Shown here piece by piece: positions 37,075 to 45,660 of a stretch of DNA of 64,000 bases (its first letter is position 1; each line of letters starts with the position of its first letter). The position numbers and the translations under genes are program-made. This DNA is from Lachnospiraceae bacterium (lineage in GTDB: Bacteria > Bacillota > Clostridia > Lachnospirales > Lachnospiraceae), in the NCBI GenBank assembly GCA_024681795.1, contig JAILAD010000020.1, positions 1 through 64,000 on the forward strand, read 5' to 3'. The notes below the pieces were generated by a model. It did no database searches, had not been told where the DNA came from, and saw only the letters and a list, made by a program, of their open reading frames with translations.

Positions 37075-38781
37075 GTGAAACTTAACACCAGACTGATTGT
37101 TATATTTTTTGCCGTGGTTTTTCTGCCGTTTATCCTGGCAGCCACCACGTTTTTTGTAATCTGCGGTTCCATGGTATGGAATTTAAAGCATACCTACGGC
37201 GTGAAGGATGTTCCTCTTTCCGCGGCATTAAGTCCTGCGGAACTGTATTCTTCCGTTACGGAAAAATATATGGAGATTTTGAAACAGAAACTGGAAAGCG
37301 ACAGGGATTTTTATAAAAACGGCGAGGAAATCAAGGAAATCGACGACCAGTTAAGCCAGCTTTCTTCTTTTGTCATCATCAAGGGGGAAGAAGAAATTTA
37401 TTATATCGCAAAAGAGCATGAAGAGGATGAGGTACTGAGTGTTTTACCCGCTCCGGGAATTTTGCCCGAGTCGGAGACGGCCAGTCTTTATTATAACGAC
37501 ATTCACCGTGTGGTAAAGCAGAAGGATTTTGTCATGTCGGACGGAACAAATGCGACGATTTATATCATTACCTGCGTCAGCATGATTATTTCCGACGTAA
37601 CCAGTTCCGGTGTCATCATTTCACTGGTCGTGGTACTTGTGCTGACCGGTATTTTACTTACTTCATGGTTAAATCAGGGTATTATAAAACCCATGATTTC
37701 CTTAAAAGGCGCAATGATGAGAATTGAGCAGGGCGACCTGGAAACCCCGGCAACGACCGCAGAGAAAGGCGAGGTCGGAGAACTGTTCGAAGGCTTTGAA
37801 AAAATGAGAGTCCGCCTGAAAGAATCCGAAGAGGAAAAAATCAAAACCGAGGCGGCCAACAAGGAGTTAATCAGCAATATTTCCCATGATCTGAAGACGC
37901 CGATTACCTCGATAAAAGGATATGTGGAGGGAATCATGGACGGGGTTGCGGACACTCCGGAAAAAATGGAAAAATATATAAAAACGATATATAATAAAGC
38001 GGGAGACATGGACTATTTAATCGATGAACTGACCATGTTTTCCAAAATCGATGCCAATCAGATTCCATATCAGTTCCACCGTATGAATGTCGGGGATTAT
38101 TTTTCGGACTGTGCCGAGGAAGTGGGTCTGGACCTTGAAACCAAGGGAATCGGTTTTAAATATGAGTGCAACTGCAATCCGGAGGTGGAAATTTATGCGG
38201 ATCCGGAGCAGTTAAAGAGAGTCATCAACAATATTATCAGTAATTCCGTAAAATACCGGAAAGACGAAAACAGTCTGATTACCCTTCGGATTTCCCTGAA
38301 AGAACAGAAATATGTTCTGGTGGAAATCGAGGATAACGGAAAAGGCATTTCCGGGAAAGAACTTGAAAAGGTATTCCAGAGATTTTACCGGACGGATGCT
38401 TCGAGAAATTCCAAGCAGGGCGGAAGCGGAATCGGACTCAGTATTGCCAGAAAAGTCGTGGAGGACCACGAAGGCGAAATCTGGGCGACCGGTGAAGAGG
38501 GAGTCGGACTTACCATTCACTTTACCCTTCCGGTTTACAGGGAAGAGATTGTAACGGAAGAGACGGAGGAGGAAAGCAGAAATCCGATTCTCAGAATCGA
38601 AAAGGTTGTCGGAAAAACCGTCGGCAATACCGTTGCGGGAATCAAAACCGGTGTGGAAAAAACCATGGCCGAAATTGAGAAAAAGACAAAGAAGACGGAA
38701 TACATAGAATTAGAGATTCCGGAGGGCGAAATCGCAAAGCCGGATACCGGGGATGGGAAGAAAAGCATAACGGAAGAGTAA
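37075..38781 (+). CDS. membrane sensor histidine kinase with HAMP domain
   Basis: The 568-residue kinase starts with GTG after AAAGGAG. Membrane segments at about 8-30 and 178-198 enclose an extracellular sensor region. A HAMP linker (about 200-252) precedes the HisKA helix with phospho-acceptor His271 (ISNISHDLKTPITSIKGY). The ATPase domain shows the N box (VINNIISNSVKY), G1 (EDNGKGISG) and G2 (GGSGIGLSIARK). After the ATPase domain there is an atypical tail of about 80 residues, with VVGKTVGNTVAGIKTGVEKTMAE, probably helical. It pairs with the OmpR-type regulator downstream. The signal is unknown. Confidence 0.93.
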   Translation: MKLNTRLIVIFFAVVFLPFILAATTFFVICGSMVWNLKHTYGVKDVPLSAALSPAELYSSVTEKYMEILKQKLESDRDFYKNGEEIKEIDDQLSQLSSFVIIKGEEEIYYIAKEHEEDEVLSVLPAPGILPESETASLYYNDIHRVVKQKDFVMSDGTNATIYIITCVSMIISDVTSSGVIISLVVVLVLTGILLTSWLNQGIIKPMISLKGAMMRIEQGDLETPATTAEKGEVGELFEGFEKMRVRLKESEEEKIKTEAANKELISNISHDLKTPITSIKGYVEGIMDGVADTPEKMEKYIKTIYNKAGDMDYLIDELTMFSKIDANQIPYQFHRMNVGDYFSDCAEEVGLDLETKGIGFKYECNCNPEVEIYADPEQLKRVINNIISNSVKYRKDENSLITLRISLKEQKYVLVEIEDNGKGISGKELEKVFQRFYRTDASRNSKQGGSGIGLSIARKVVEDHEGEIWATGEEGVGLTIHFTLPVYREEIVTEETEEESRNPILRIEKVVGKTVGNTVAGIKTGVEKTMAEIEKKTKKTEYIELEIPEGEIAKPDTGDGKKSITEE

Positions 38782-38865
38782 GTACGGATAAGAAAGTATC
38801 GGGAAACGAAGACCGGGCAAAAAAGAAAATAAAAACTGAAACTGAAGAATAAAGAGGGGCAGGTT

Positions 38866-39558
38866 ATGAACAACATTTTAATTATTGAAGACGAGCAGGC
38901 GATTGCCGAACTCGAAAAAGACTATCTGGAGATGAACGGTTTTCACATTACCGTTTGTGAGGACGGCCTGACCGGTTCGGAAACCGCACTTTCCGGCGAT
39001 TTTGATTTAATCATTTTGGATTTAATGCTTCCGGAGATCGATGGTTACGAAGTATGCCGCAGAGTCCGCGAGGTTAAGGACATTCCGATTATTATGGTCA
39101 GTGCCAAGAAAGAAGATCTGGATAAAATTTACGGCCTCGGAATGGGCGCGGATGACTATATGACGAAGCCGTTCTCCCCAAGTGAACTGGTTGCAAGAGT
39201 AAAGGCACATATGACACGGTATTCCAGACTGATGAGTGCGAAGAAGAGCAATAACGACATTCTGGAAATCAAAGGGCTTCGTATCGACAAGACCGCACGA
39301 AGAGTGTTTATCGGCGGTGTGGAGAAACAGTTTACTACCAAGGAATATGACCTGCTGGTATTTTTGGCGGAGCATCCGGACGTGGTTTACACCAAACAGG
39401 AACTCTTTAAGGAAATTTGGGGCATGGAATCCGTGGGAGATATCACGACCGTAACCGTTCATATCAAGAAAATTCGCGAGAAAATGGAAGACGATCCGTC
39501 CACACCTCGCTATATCGAGACAATCTGGGGCGTGGGATACCGCTTCAAAGTATCATGA
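38866..39558 (+). CDS. OmpR/PhoB-type response regulator
   Basis: The 230-residue regulator has a receiver domain with acidic residues IIEDE at the N terminus, phosphorylated Asp52 (IILDLMLPEIDG), Thr/Ser in IIMVSAKKED and Lys in MTKPFSP. A winged-helix DNA-binding domain (about 133-229) ends with TVTVHIKKIREK and YIETIWGVGYRF. It is 84 bp after the kinase gene and is translationally coupled (ATGA overlap) to the RluA-type gene. Target genes cannot be read from the window. Confidence 0.95.
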   Translation: MNNILIIEDEQAIAELEKDYLEMNGFHITVCEDGLTGSETALSGDFDLIILDLMLPEIDGYEVCRRVREVKDIPIIMVSAKKEDLDKIYGLGMGADDYMTKPFSPSELVARVKAHMTRYSRLMSAKKSNNDILEIKGLRIDKTARRVFIGGVEKQFTTKEYDLLVFLAEHPDVVYTKQELFKEIWGMESVGDITTVTVHIKKIREKMEDDPSTPRYIETIWGVGYRFKVS

Positions 39559-40211
39559 TAAAAATAATATTTGAGGATGACAGTATTGTCGTAATCGGAA
39601 AACCGGCCAGCATTGCGGTACAGACAAAGAAACTTGCGGAAGAGGATGCGGAAAGCTTCTTAAGAAAGCATCTGAAAGCAGAAGGGGCGGTACCGAAAGA
39701 CGGATACCCGGCGCCGATCACGAGGCTGGACCAGCCCGTGGAAGGTCTGGTGCTGTTTGCGAAGACGAAAGAGGCTGCGGCAAATCTGACGCGGCAGTTA
39801 AACGAGCATTCCATGAAGAAGATCTACCGGGCGGAAATATACGGAAGTTTTGAAAGCATCCCCCGGGGGACTCTTCGGGACAGGCTTTTAAAGGACGGGA
39901 AGACGAATACTTCAAGAGTAGTACTGCCCGGAGAGTGCGGATATGCCGACGGAAAAGAGGCATCCCTGAATTATGAGGAGACAGCCCCCGGAGTTCTCCG
40001 GATTGAACTGATAACCGGGCGTCACCATCAGATCCGTGTACAGCTTGCCAGTGCGGGACATCCGATTCTCGGTGATTTAAAATACGGAACCGCCGAATCC
40101 AAAGAGGAAAGCGACAGACGCGGAATTGCAAGGCTTATGCTTACTGCGGAGGAACTTCATTTCAATCACCCGAAGACCGGAGAGAGGGTGAAATTTCTCT
40201 ATGCGGAATAA
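39555..40211 (+). CDS. RluA-family RNA pseudouridine synthase
   Basis: The 218-residue protein starts at 39555, overlapping the stop of the response regulator by ATGA. It has the catalytic motif ITRLDQPVEGLVLFAKTKEAA (split: ITRLDQPVEG, LVLFAKTKEAA) with the essential Asp, and the later ITGRHHQIRVQLASAGHPILGDLKYG motif (RHHQIRVQ, GHPILGDLKYG). There is no S4 domain at the N terminus, so it belongs to the short RluA-like group. It modifies uridine in rRNA or tRNA; the exact site is unknown. Upstream in-frame sequence to 39417 is only the other frame of the regulator gene. Confidence 0.9.
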   Translation: MIKIIFEDDSIVVIGKPASIAVQTKKLAEEDAESFLRKHLKAEGAVPKDGYPAPITRLDQPVEGLVLFAKTKEAAANLTRQLNEHSMKKIYRAEIYGSFESIPRGTLRDRLLKDGKTNTSRVVLPGECGYADGKEASLNYEETAPGVLRIELITGRHHQIRVQLASAGHPILGDLKYGTAESKEESDRRGIARLMLTAEELHFNHPKTGERVKFLYAE

Positions 40212-40252
40212 ATATACTATATTGACAATCCACAGACAGAAAGGGGAAAAAC

Positions 40253-41509
40253 ATGCCTAGCGAAATCAAAGACATTAACCTTGCGGAGAGCGGGGAACAG
40301 AAAATCGAGTGGGTGAAAAGACATTGCGATCTTTTGCGTACATTAATGGAGGAATTTGAACAGACCAAACCCTTTGCGGGAAAGAAGATTGCATTAAGTG
40401 TACACCTTGAAGCAAAGACCGCGTTCCTCTGTCTGACACTTGCTGCGGGCGGAGCGGAAATGCATATCACCGGCTCCAATCCGCTTTCCACGCAGGATGA
40501 CGTGGCGGCGGCGCTGGTAAAGGCCGGCCTTGAAGTACACGGCTGGTATGGAGTAAACGAAGAAGAATACATTCATCATATAGAAGAAGTTCTGAAGATC
40601 GGTCCGGACATCATTATCGACGACGGCGGCGATCTGGTTCATATGATGCATACCAAATTCCGTGATTTGATTCCGAAAGTAATCGGCGGCTGTGAAGAGA
40701 CCACGACCGGAATTTTACGTCTGGAAGCAATGGAAAAAGCGGGTGAACTTAAGTTCCCCATGATTAAGGTAAACAATGCGCAGTGCAAGCATTTCTTTGA
40801 TAACAGATACGGAACCGGACAGTCCGTTTGGGACGGAATCAACCGGACCACAAACTTGATCGTGGCAGGTAAAATCGTAGTCGTTGCGGGCTACGGCTGG
40901 TGCGGTAAGGGAACGGCCATGAGGGCAAAGGGACTCGGCGCAAGAGTTGTGGTTACCGAAGTGGATCCCGTAAAGGCAATTGAAGCGGTTATGGACGGAT
41001 TTGACGTTATGCCGATGAAGGAAGCGGCGAAAATCGGTGATTTCTTTGTAACCGTGACAGGCTGCAACAAAGTAATCGACGAAGAAGATTTTGAAGTCAT
41101 GAAGGACGGTGCAATCTGCTGTAACGCCGGTCATTTTGACTGTGAGGTGGATGTGGCGTATTTGAAAAAAGCCGCTGTCGAAACAAAGGAAATGCGAAAG
41201 AATATTATGGGATACAGGCTCAAATCGGGAAATTGGGTTTATATTATTGCGGAAGGCAGGCTTGTGAATCTTGCGGCGGGTGACGGACATCCGGCGGAAA
41301 TCATGGATATGAGTTTTGCCATTCAGGCATTGTCTGCAAAATATCTTGCGGAGCGTGCGGATAAGCCCGATTCACTCCCGGGTATGCTTATGGATGTACC
41401 GGTTGAGGTAGATCAGGATGTTGCGCGAAGGAAGTTACATTTCCTCGGAAAAGAAATCGACGTGCTGACTCCGGAGCAGATTGCGTATCTCGGAAGTGCG
41501 GACGTTTAA
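40253..41509 (+). CDS. ahcY: adenosylhomocysteinase
   Basis: The 418-residue enzyme splits S-adenosylhomocysteine into homocysteine and adenosine, closing the methyl cycle. SVHLEAKTAFLCLTL and GSNPLSTQDDVAAAL are the SAH-binding start, EETTTGILRL and NRYGTGQSVWDGINRTTN follow, and GYGWCGKGTAMRAKGLGARV is the NAD-binding glycine-rich loop. CNAGHFDCEVDV and the C-terminal LAAGDGHPAEIMDMSFA complete it. AAAGGGG precedes the ATG. The sequence matches the bacterial/archaeal form without the eukaryotic insertion. A strong terminator follows. Confidence 0.95.
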   Translation: MPSEIKDINLAESGEQKIEWVKRHCDLLRTLMEEFEQTKPFAGKKIALSVHLEAKTAFLCLTLAAGGAEMHITGSNPLSTQDDVAAALVKAGLEVHGWYGVNEEEYIHHIEEVLKIGPDIIIDDGGDLVHMMHTKFRDLIPKVIGGCEETTTGILRLEAMEKAGELKFPMIKVNNAQCKHFFDNRYGTGQSVWDGINRTTNLIVAGKIVVVAGYGWCGKGTAMRAKGLGARVVVTEVDPVKAIEAVMDGFDVMPMKEAAKIGDFFVTVTGCNKVIDEEDFEVMKDGAICCNAGHFDCEVDVAYLKKAAVETKEMRKNIMGYRLKSGNWVYIIAEGRLVNLAAGDGHPAEIMDMSFAIQALSAKYLAERADKPDSLPGMLMDVPVEVDQDVARRKLHFLGKEIDVLTPEQIAYLGSADV

Positions 41510-41514
41510 AAAAC

Positions 41515-41548
41515 CGGCGGGAGCATTATGCCCCGCCGCTTTATTTTT
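41515..41548 (+). terminator. intrinsic terminator of ahcY
   Basis: CGGCGGG (41515-41521) pairs with CCCGCCG (41532-41538), with an inner GCA/TGC stem, followed by CTTTATTTTT. Confidence 0.9.
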
Positions 41549-41622
41549 GGAAAAGTGATTCGGGTTTTCTTCAGGAAAATGTTTTGCAGGATTAAAAAGT
41601 TTTTGAAAAAAGATGCATTTTG

Positions 41623-41654
41623 TTGGACATTAGTTGGACACACAGGGGTATAGT
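41623..41654 (+). promoter_or_regulatory. TTGGACA direct repeats and -10 element of the 723-residue protein gene
   Basis: TTGGACA occurs at 41623-41629 and 41634-41640, an 11-bp period. TATAGT (41649-41654) lies 20 bp after the first TTGGAC. The same layout recurs ahead of the gene at 44006. The repeats look like an activator or special sigma-factor site overlapping the -35 region. Confidence 0.45.
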
Positions 41655-41726
41655 GGGAAACGTAGATTAGGAAATTGCCCTGTTTTATAAGCAGGAAAAC
41701 AATAGATAAATCGGGAGGGAAACAGG

Positions 41727-43898
41727 ATGCCGAACTATAAAGATCTGAAAAATAAGGATATCAAAAAAGCAAACAATGATTTTAATGGTATTATTCTGAA
41801 CATTTTAAAGGAGACCGAAAAGGAAAGAAAAGAGCTTTTCAAAGATAACCGTACGGTAAGTGATTTGACGGAAGCAGAAAGAACAAGAGCCGCAAAACTG
41901 TATGAGTTTATTTTCGGTATGCTGGCAAACCGCCCTGAAGTGAAACTTTTTAAGGAGGTTCACCCGGAAGCAAAGGACACGGATTTTATTTTTGTGAACA
42001 ATCAGTCCATGACGGAGATTATTCAAAATGATACGGAAATCCATCAGGCAATCAAAGACGGCAAGGTAAAACCGGTTATGCAGAATCCGAATGCAATGGA
42101 TGATTTTATCGGAGCAAAGGCACTGGAAATCATTACCAAGGCAGAGAATGAACAAATCGGTTTCTCCGAGTTGGAAGTCAATAAGGAAGAAGACGGATTG
42201 TTCGCAGCAGGGATCAGCCTTCTCGGAGAAGTTGCGGAGAAGGTTGTGGAAGAGCTCGGCAAGAAGAATGACGAAATAAATGCCGGTGAAAATGCGGAAA
42301 ACGAAGGGGAACCGGAAAAGAAAAACGAAGAAATAGAGATTAAAGAACCGGAAAAAGAGAACGAAGAGAAAGAGAATAACGAGCCGAAAAAAGACGAAGA
42401 ATCCGATATAGAAGAGGAAAGAATCGAAAATATTGACAATACAAGCGAACATTCCGGCAGCAAGGATGAAAAAGAGGAAGGCGATCTGAAGGAACTTGAG
42501 ACCCAAGAGGCTCTTCCGACAATGGAGGAAATTAAGAAACATATACAATTTGAGGAACCGAATACAGAACTTAGTATTACCGATCGATTGATTGCCGAAA
42601 AAGGCACATTTGCAATATCTGTATACGAGGAAGAGAACAATATAAACAAGACCTTAAAAAATATTCAAAAAGGTTTCGGAAAGCAGAATGCGAAAAATCT
42701 TTCCGAAGATGAGAAGGAAAAAATTGCGGATGCAAAAAGGGAATGGGAGGAAGTCATTAATGCAAGAATTCTGCAGCTTGCGGATATGTACCGGATGAAG
42801 GAAATAACGGGATATTACCTGCAGGTTCGGGCAGAACAGCTGAATGCGTTAAAAATTAATCCCTGGAGTAAGGTTCCGAATACTCCCAAAGTGGAAACCG
42901 ATAAGGTACCGGAATCAGAGGAGGAACTCAATAATCTGATTACAGACCGCCTGGAGGGAAGAATCTGGAAAGACCATTTAAAAGATCTGCCGACTTTTAT
43001 TCAGTGGAAACTGGAAAATGACAATACCATCAAACTTGAGGAATTTGACAAAGACGAGTGGGAACTTCTGTATAAGAATGCCTGCCGTCGGGAAATGGAA
43101 AAGAACCCTCCCGCTCTTCCGGAGAAAGTTATGATGCCCCATATTGAGAGCGAGGAAGAAGGAGAGGCCCGACTTACCGGAGAACTGCTTACGGAGACTT
43201 CCCGGGTGGTGGTAGACGCATATATGAATGACCCTTCTGTTGAACGCGAAAGAATAATGTTATCTTCCAAGGGAACAAAGAATATCGGAACAAAATTTAT
43301 GATAGATGACAGAAAGAGAAGATTCAAGCAGATGCTGGATTCCGATATCCCTCATCTGTCGGAATCGTCGAATAACACGGATGAGGCGAAAAAAGGAAAA
43401 ACAGGCAAAGAAGCTGAGAATCAGAAGGATTCTCCGATCAATAAAATGCTAAGTATGGGTGCTGAAATTCTTGGTTTAGAAATAATTACCCTGAATGATA
43501 ATCTGGTGCCGGGCAGACTGTACTTTTACACTTTTGTACGCAGACTGGGGAAGGACCCCTCCTTCCAGAAAGTAATGAAGTCGCTGATTGGGGAAGTACA
43601 GGCGGAATATGAACGGGAGAAAGAGAAAAATCCGGAGGTCCGTGTATCGGATATTCCCAAGGCCCAAAGATTTTTGGAAATGTTTGAAGACAAGTCCCTT
43701 TTAAGTGCAGTCAGAATGCAGATGAAAATTGACAGAATGGGAAAGAATCCGAAGAATGCAGTGAAAAAGAACGCACCGAAAACCAGAGACACAGGTACGG
43801 AAACAGCTGAGACAGAGAATGGTGCAATTAAGCATGCAAAGATTCAGCTGAACAAACCGAAAAATCCGGAAGAAGGAAAAGACGGTCCGAAATTATAG
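41727..43898 (+). CDS. uncharacterised 723-residue acidic protein
   Basis: I do not recognise this protein. It has no signal peptide or membrane segment, so it should be cytoplasmic. Residues 1-185 form a predicted mainly helical region. Residues about 190-265 are very rich in Glu, Lys and Asn (low complexity). A helical region with EKEKIADAKREWEEVINARILQLADMY (as EKEKIADAKREW, EEVINARILQLADMY) follows. Another domain lies at about 385-640, and a Lys/Pro-rich tail ends the protein. GGGAGGG precedes the ATG. It shares an unusual direct-repeat promoter signature with the next gene, which suggests they work together. It resembles nothing in my memory beyond general coiled-coil proteins. Confidence 0.8.
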   Translation: MPNYKDLKNKDIKKANNDFNGIILNILKETEKERKELFKDNRTVSDLTEAERTRAAKLYEFIFGMLANRPEVKLFKEVHPEAKDTDFIFVNNQSMTEIIQNDTEIHQAIKDGKVKPVMQNPNAMDDFIGAKALEIITKAENEQIGFSELEVNKEEDGLFAAGISLLGEVAEKVVEELGKKNDEINAGENAENEGEPEKKNEEIEIKEPEKENEEKENNEPKKDEESDIEEERIENIDNTSEHSGSKDEKEEGDLKELETQEALPTMEEIKKHIQFEEPNTELSITDRLIAEKGTFAISVYEEENNINKTLKNIQKGFGKQNAKNLSEDEKEKIADAKREWEEVINARILQLADMYRMKEITGYYLQVRAEQLNALKINPWSKVPNTPKVETDKVPESEEELNNLITDRLEGRIWKDHLKDLPTFIQWKLENDNTIKLEEFDKDEWELLYKNACRREMEKNPPALPEKVMMPHIESEEEGEARLTGELLTETSRVVVDAYMNDPSVERERIMLSSKGTKNIGTKFMIDDRKRRFKQMLDSDIPHLSESSNNTDEAKKGKTGKEAENQKDSPINKMLSMGAEILGLEIITLNDNLVPGRLYFYTFVRRLGKDPSFQKVMKSLIGEVQAEYEREKEKNPEVRVSDIPKAQRFLEMFEDKSLLSAVRMQMKIDRMGKNPKNAVKKNAPKTRDTGTETAETENGAIKHAKIQLNKPKNPEEGKDGPKL

Positions 43899-43941
43899 GA
43901 AACGGATAACGGAAAGGGAGCCTAAAGTGCTCCCTATCTTG

Positions 43942-43973
43942 TTGGACACAGGATGGACAACCGTTGTTAAGAT
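43942..43973 (+). promoter_or_regulatory. TTGGACA-type repeats and -10 element before the 147-residue protein gene
   Basis: TTGGACA (43942-43948) and ATGGACA (43953-43959) are 11 bp apart, and TAAGAT (43968-43973) lies 20 bp after the first TTGGAC. This matches the element at 41623-41654. A GGGAGC/GCTCCC hairpin just upstream (about 43917-43935) may end the transcript of the preceding gene. Confidence 0.45.
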
Positions 43974-44005
43974 GATCAAAAAAGAAATTATCGGAGGTTC
44001 TAAAA

Positions 44006-44449
44006 ATGCCAAAGCCTAAAAATCGATTTACAAATGGAAAATTCGGACTTAGCGCTGCTGCATCCCAGTACGATGATGCAATTTCGCAGTTTCTTATCTA
44101 TATGGAATCGTTAAATGCGCCCCTTTTCAGAGAGGCGCTCAATTATCGTGACCAAAATGCGCGTTCCCCTAAGAATCAGAATAAAGAGCCGGAAGGGATT
44201 TATGCAGCTTATGCGTTTGATAAGACCTTTGATTCGAAAAAAGATGCGGAAAATAAGCGCAAAAAAATGAAGGACTTAAAGAGCAAACCGGATCGCTTTA
44301 TGCAAAATCCAACGCCGGAAGCACAGAAGATTAAGGGGTATTTGGGGACACTAAGCAAAATGCTGAATACGGATTCCGGTGATTTTGGGCGGGCAATGAC
44401 GGAGAATGCATATCTTTCCAATATGCTTTCCATGTTCCGAAGCCAATAA
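44006..44449 (+). CDS. uncharacterised 147-residue protein, probably frameshifted at its end
   Basis: This small basic protein starts MPKPKNRFTNGKFGLSAAASQYDD, written here as MPKPKNRFTNGK and FGLSAAASQYDD, has no signal peptide and is not recognised. TCGGAGG precedes the ATG. It ends at TAA in LSMFRSQ, but the +1 frame continues without interruption from the same place to a stop at 44597 with a protein-like composition. The intact protein may thus have been about 195 residues. It follows the unknown 723-residue protein gene and shares its promoter signature. Confidence 0.7.
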   Translation: MPKPKNRFTNGKFGLSAAASQYDDAISQFLIYMESLNAPLFREALNYRDQNARSPKNQNKEPEGIYAAYAFDKTFDSKKDAENKRKKMKDLKSKPDRFMQNPTPEAQKIKGYLGTLSKMLNTDSGDFGRAMTENAYLSNMLSMFRSQ

Positions 44450-44597
44450 GGGAAACCGTGGGGAACTTGAGAAACTCGGCAGGATTGCCGCAAGTACCGG
44501 CTCTAAAATTAAAATCAATATTCCCGCGCAGGAGCCAATCCACGCGCCGAATCAGCAGTTACGGAATGAGGCACCTGTTCTTGGCGGCCCGAGATAA
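44412..44597 (+). pseudogene. +1-frame continuation of the 147-residue protein
   Basis: From the SEANKGNRGELEKLGRIAAS segment to VLGGPR and TAA at 44595-44597, this frame has normal codon choice and hydrophilic, protein-like content, yet lacks a ribosome binding site or convincing start. Joined to the frame of the gene at 44006 by skipping one base near 44436-44446 it makes one longer protein. It is either a disabled C terminus, a programmed frameshift product or a sequencing error. Confidence 0.5.
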
Positions 44598-44661
44598 AAC
44601 GCTTATTTGGTCATATGTTTATGGATCGGTTATCTTATTTAAAAGGAGCAGCCCCTTCTGT

Positions 44662-44690
44662 TTGACGAAAATGATTTACTGTGTTAGTAT
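44662..44690 (+). promoter_or_regulatory. promoter of the amino acid ABC transporter operon
   Basis: TTGACG (44662-44667) and TAGTAT (44685-44690) are 17 bp apart. The 90-nt leader ends in AGGAGG before the binding-protein gene. Confidence 0.65.
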
Positions 44691-44779
44691 GGTAGTACTT
44701 TACCGCGTTAAAACATCCGTTGCGGCAGTGATTTTAACCGGAAACATAAAAAGCAGAATTGTTATTTTAGGAGGAAAAA

Positions 44780-45577
44780 ATGAAAAAGTTTTTAGCAATC
44801 GGACTTACTGTTTTGACTTTGGCAATGCTCCTTAGCGGATGCAATACAAAGAAAGAGGGAAAGGTTTTCAAGCATGGTTTTGACCTGGATTATCCTCCCT
44901 ATTCCTATATTGACGACAACGGCGAGGTCGGAGGATTCGATGTAGAACTCTGCAAAGCGGTTTGCGAGTACAACGGATGGACATACGAAGCGGTTCCTTT
45001 TAACTGGGATGCAAAGGATGCCGAATTAAACGCAGGAAACTGCGACTGTATCTGGTCCGGATTTACAAGAAACGGACGTGAAGATGATTACACATGGAGC
45101 ATGAGCTACTCCGACAACACCCAGATGATTTTGGTTCCCGACGGATCCGACATCACATCTCTGGAAGATCTTGCGGGCAAGGCAGTAGGCGTACAGACCG
45201 CTACCAGCGCATATGATTTACTTCAGGATTCCGAAGAAGGTCAGGGAGAACTTTGTGCTACTTTCGCTTCCCTGGAAATCTATGATACTTATACCATCGC
45301 ATTCAACGACTTACAGGCCGGCGGAATCGATGCAATCGCAATTGACATTACTTCCGGTAATTATTTAATGAGCGGAAATCCCGGATATCACTTCCTGGAT
45401 GAAGAACTCGGAAGCGAGCAGTATGCAATCGGTTTCCGTAAGGACGATACCGAGCTTTGCGAACAGGTAAATACGGCACTTCAGGCACTTGTAGATAACG
45501 GAACGTATGATGCAATCGGTCAGAAGTATCCTGAAATCTATGAATTCCTCTGCTTAAAGCCTTCAAACGCACAGTAA
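44780..45577 (+). CDS. polar amino acid ABC transporter substrate-binding lipoprotein
   Basis: The 265-residue family 3 solute-binding protein has a signal peptide ending in the lipobox LLSGC (Cys21). The core has FDLDYPPYSYIDDNGEVGGFDVELCKAV (as DYPPYSYIDDNGEVGGFDVEL), WDAKDAELNAGNCDCIWSGF and DLAGKAVGVQTATSAYDLL, typical of polar amino acid or opine binders. It delivers its ligand to the permease and ATPase encoded next. TAGGAGG precedes the ATG. A CntK-like racemase domain encoded downstream hints at histidine or a related amino acid as ligand, but this is inference. Confidence 0.92.
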   Translation: MKKFLAIGLTVLTLAMLLSGCNTKKEGKVFKHGFDLDYPPYSYIDDNGEVGGFDVELCKAVCEYNGWTYEAVPFNWDAKDAELNAGNCDCIWSGFTRNGREDDYTWSMSYSDNTQMILVPDGSDITSLEDLAGKAVGVQTATSAYDLLQDSEEGQGELCATFASLEIYDTYTIAFNDLQAGGIDAIAIDITSGNYLMSGNPGYHFLDEELGSEQYAIGFRKDDTELCEQVNTALQALVDNGTYDAIGQKYPEIYEFLCLKPSNAQ

Positions 45578-45615
45578 TCAGTTAATTATCGTAAAGGGGA
45601 TTCAGATAAATGAAC

Positions 45616-45635
45616 AGGGGGGATTATTCCCCCCT
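45616..45635 (+). other. hairpin between binding-protein and permease genes
   Basis: AGGGGGG (45616-45622) and CCCCCCT (45629-45635) form a perfect stem around ATTATT without a T-run. Such hairpins after a binding-protein gene often protect its mRNA and raise its level over the permease. Confidence 0.6.
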
Positions 45636-45660
45636 ATTCGTATCATAAGGAGTTATCACC

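Noticed and set aside
44458-44835. Separate gene in a third frame after the 147-residue protein
   Set aside because: Its content is irregular, it runs across the transporter promoter and into the binding-protein gene, and it has no ribosome binding site.
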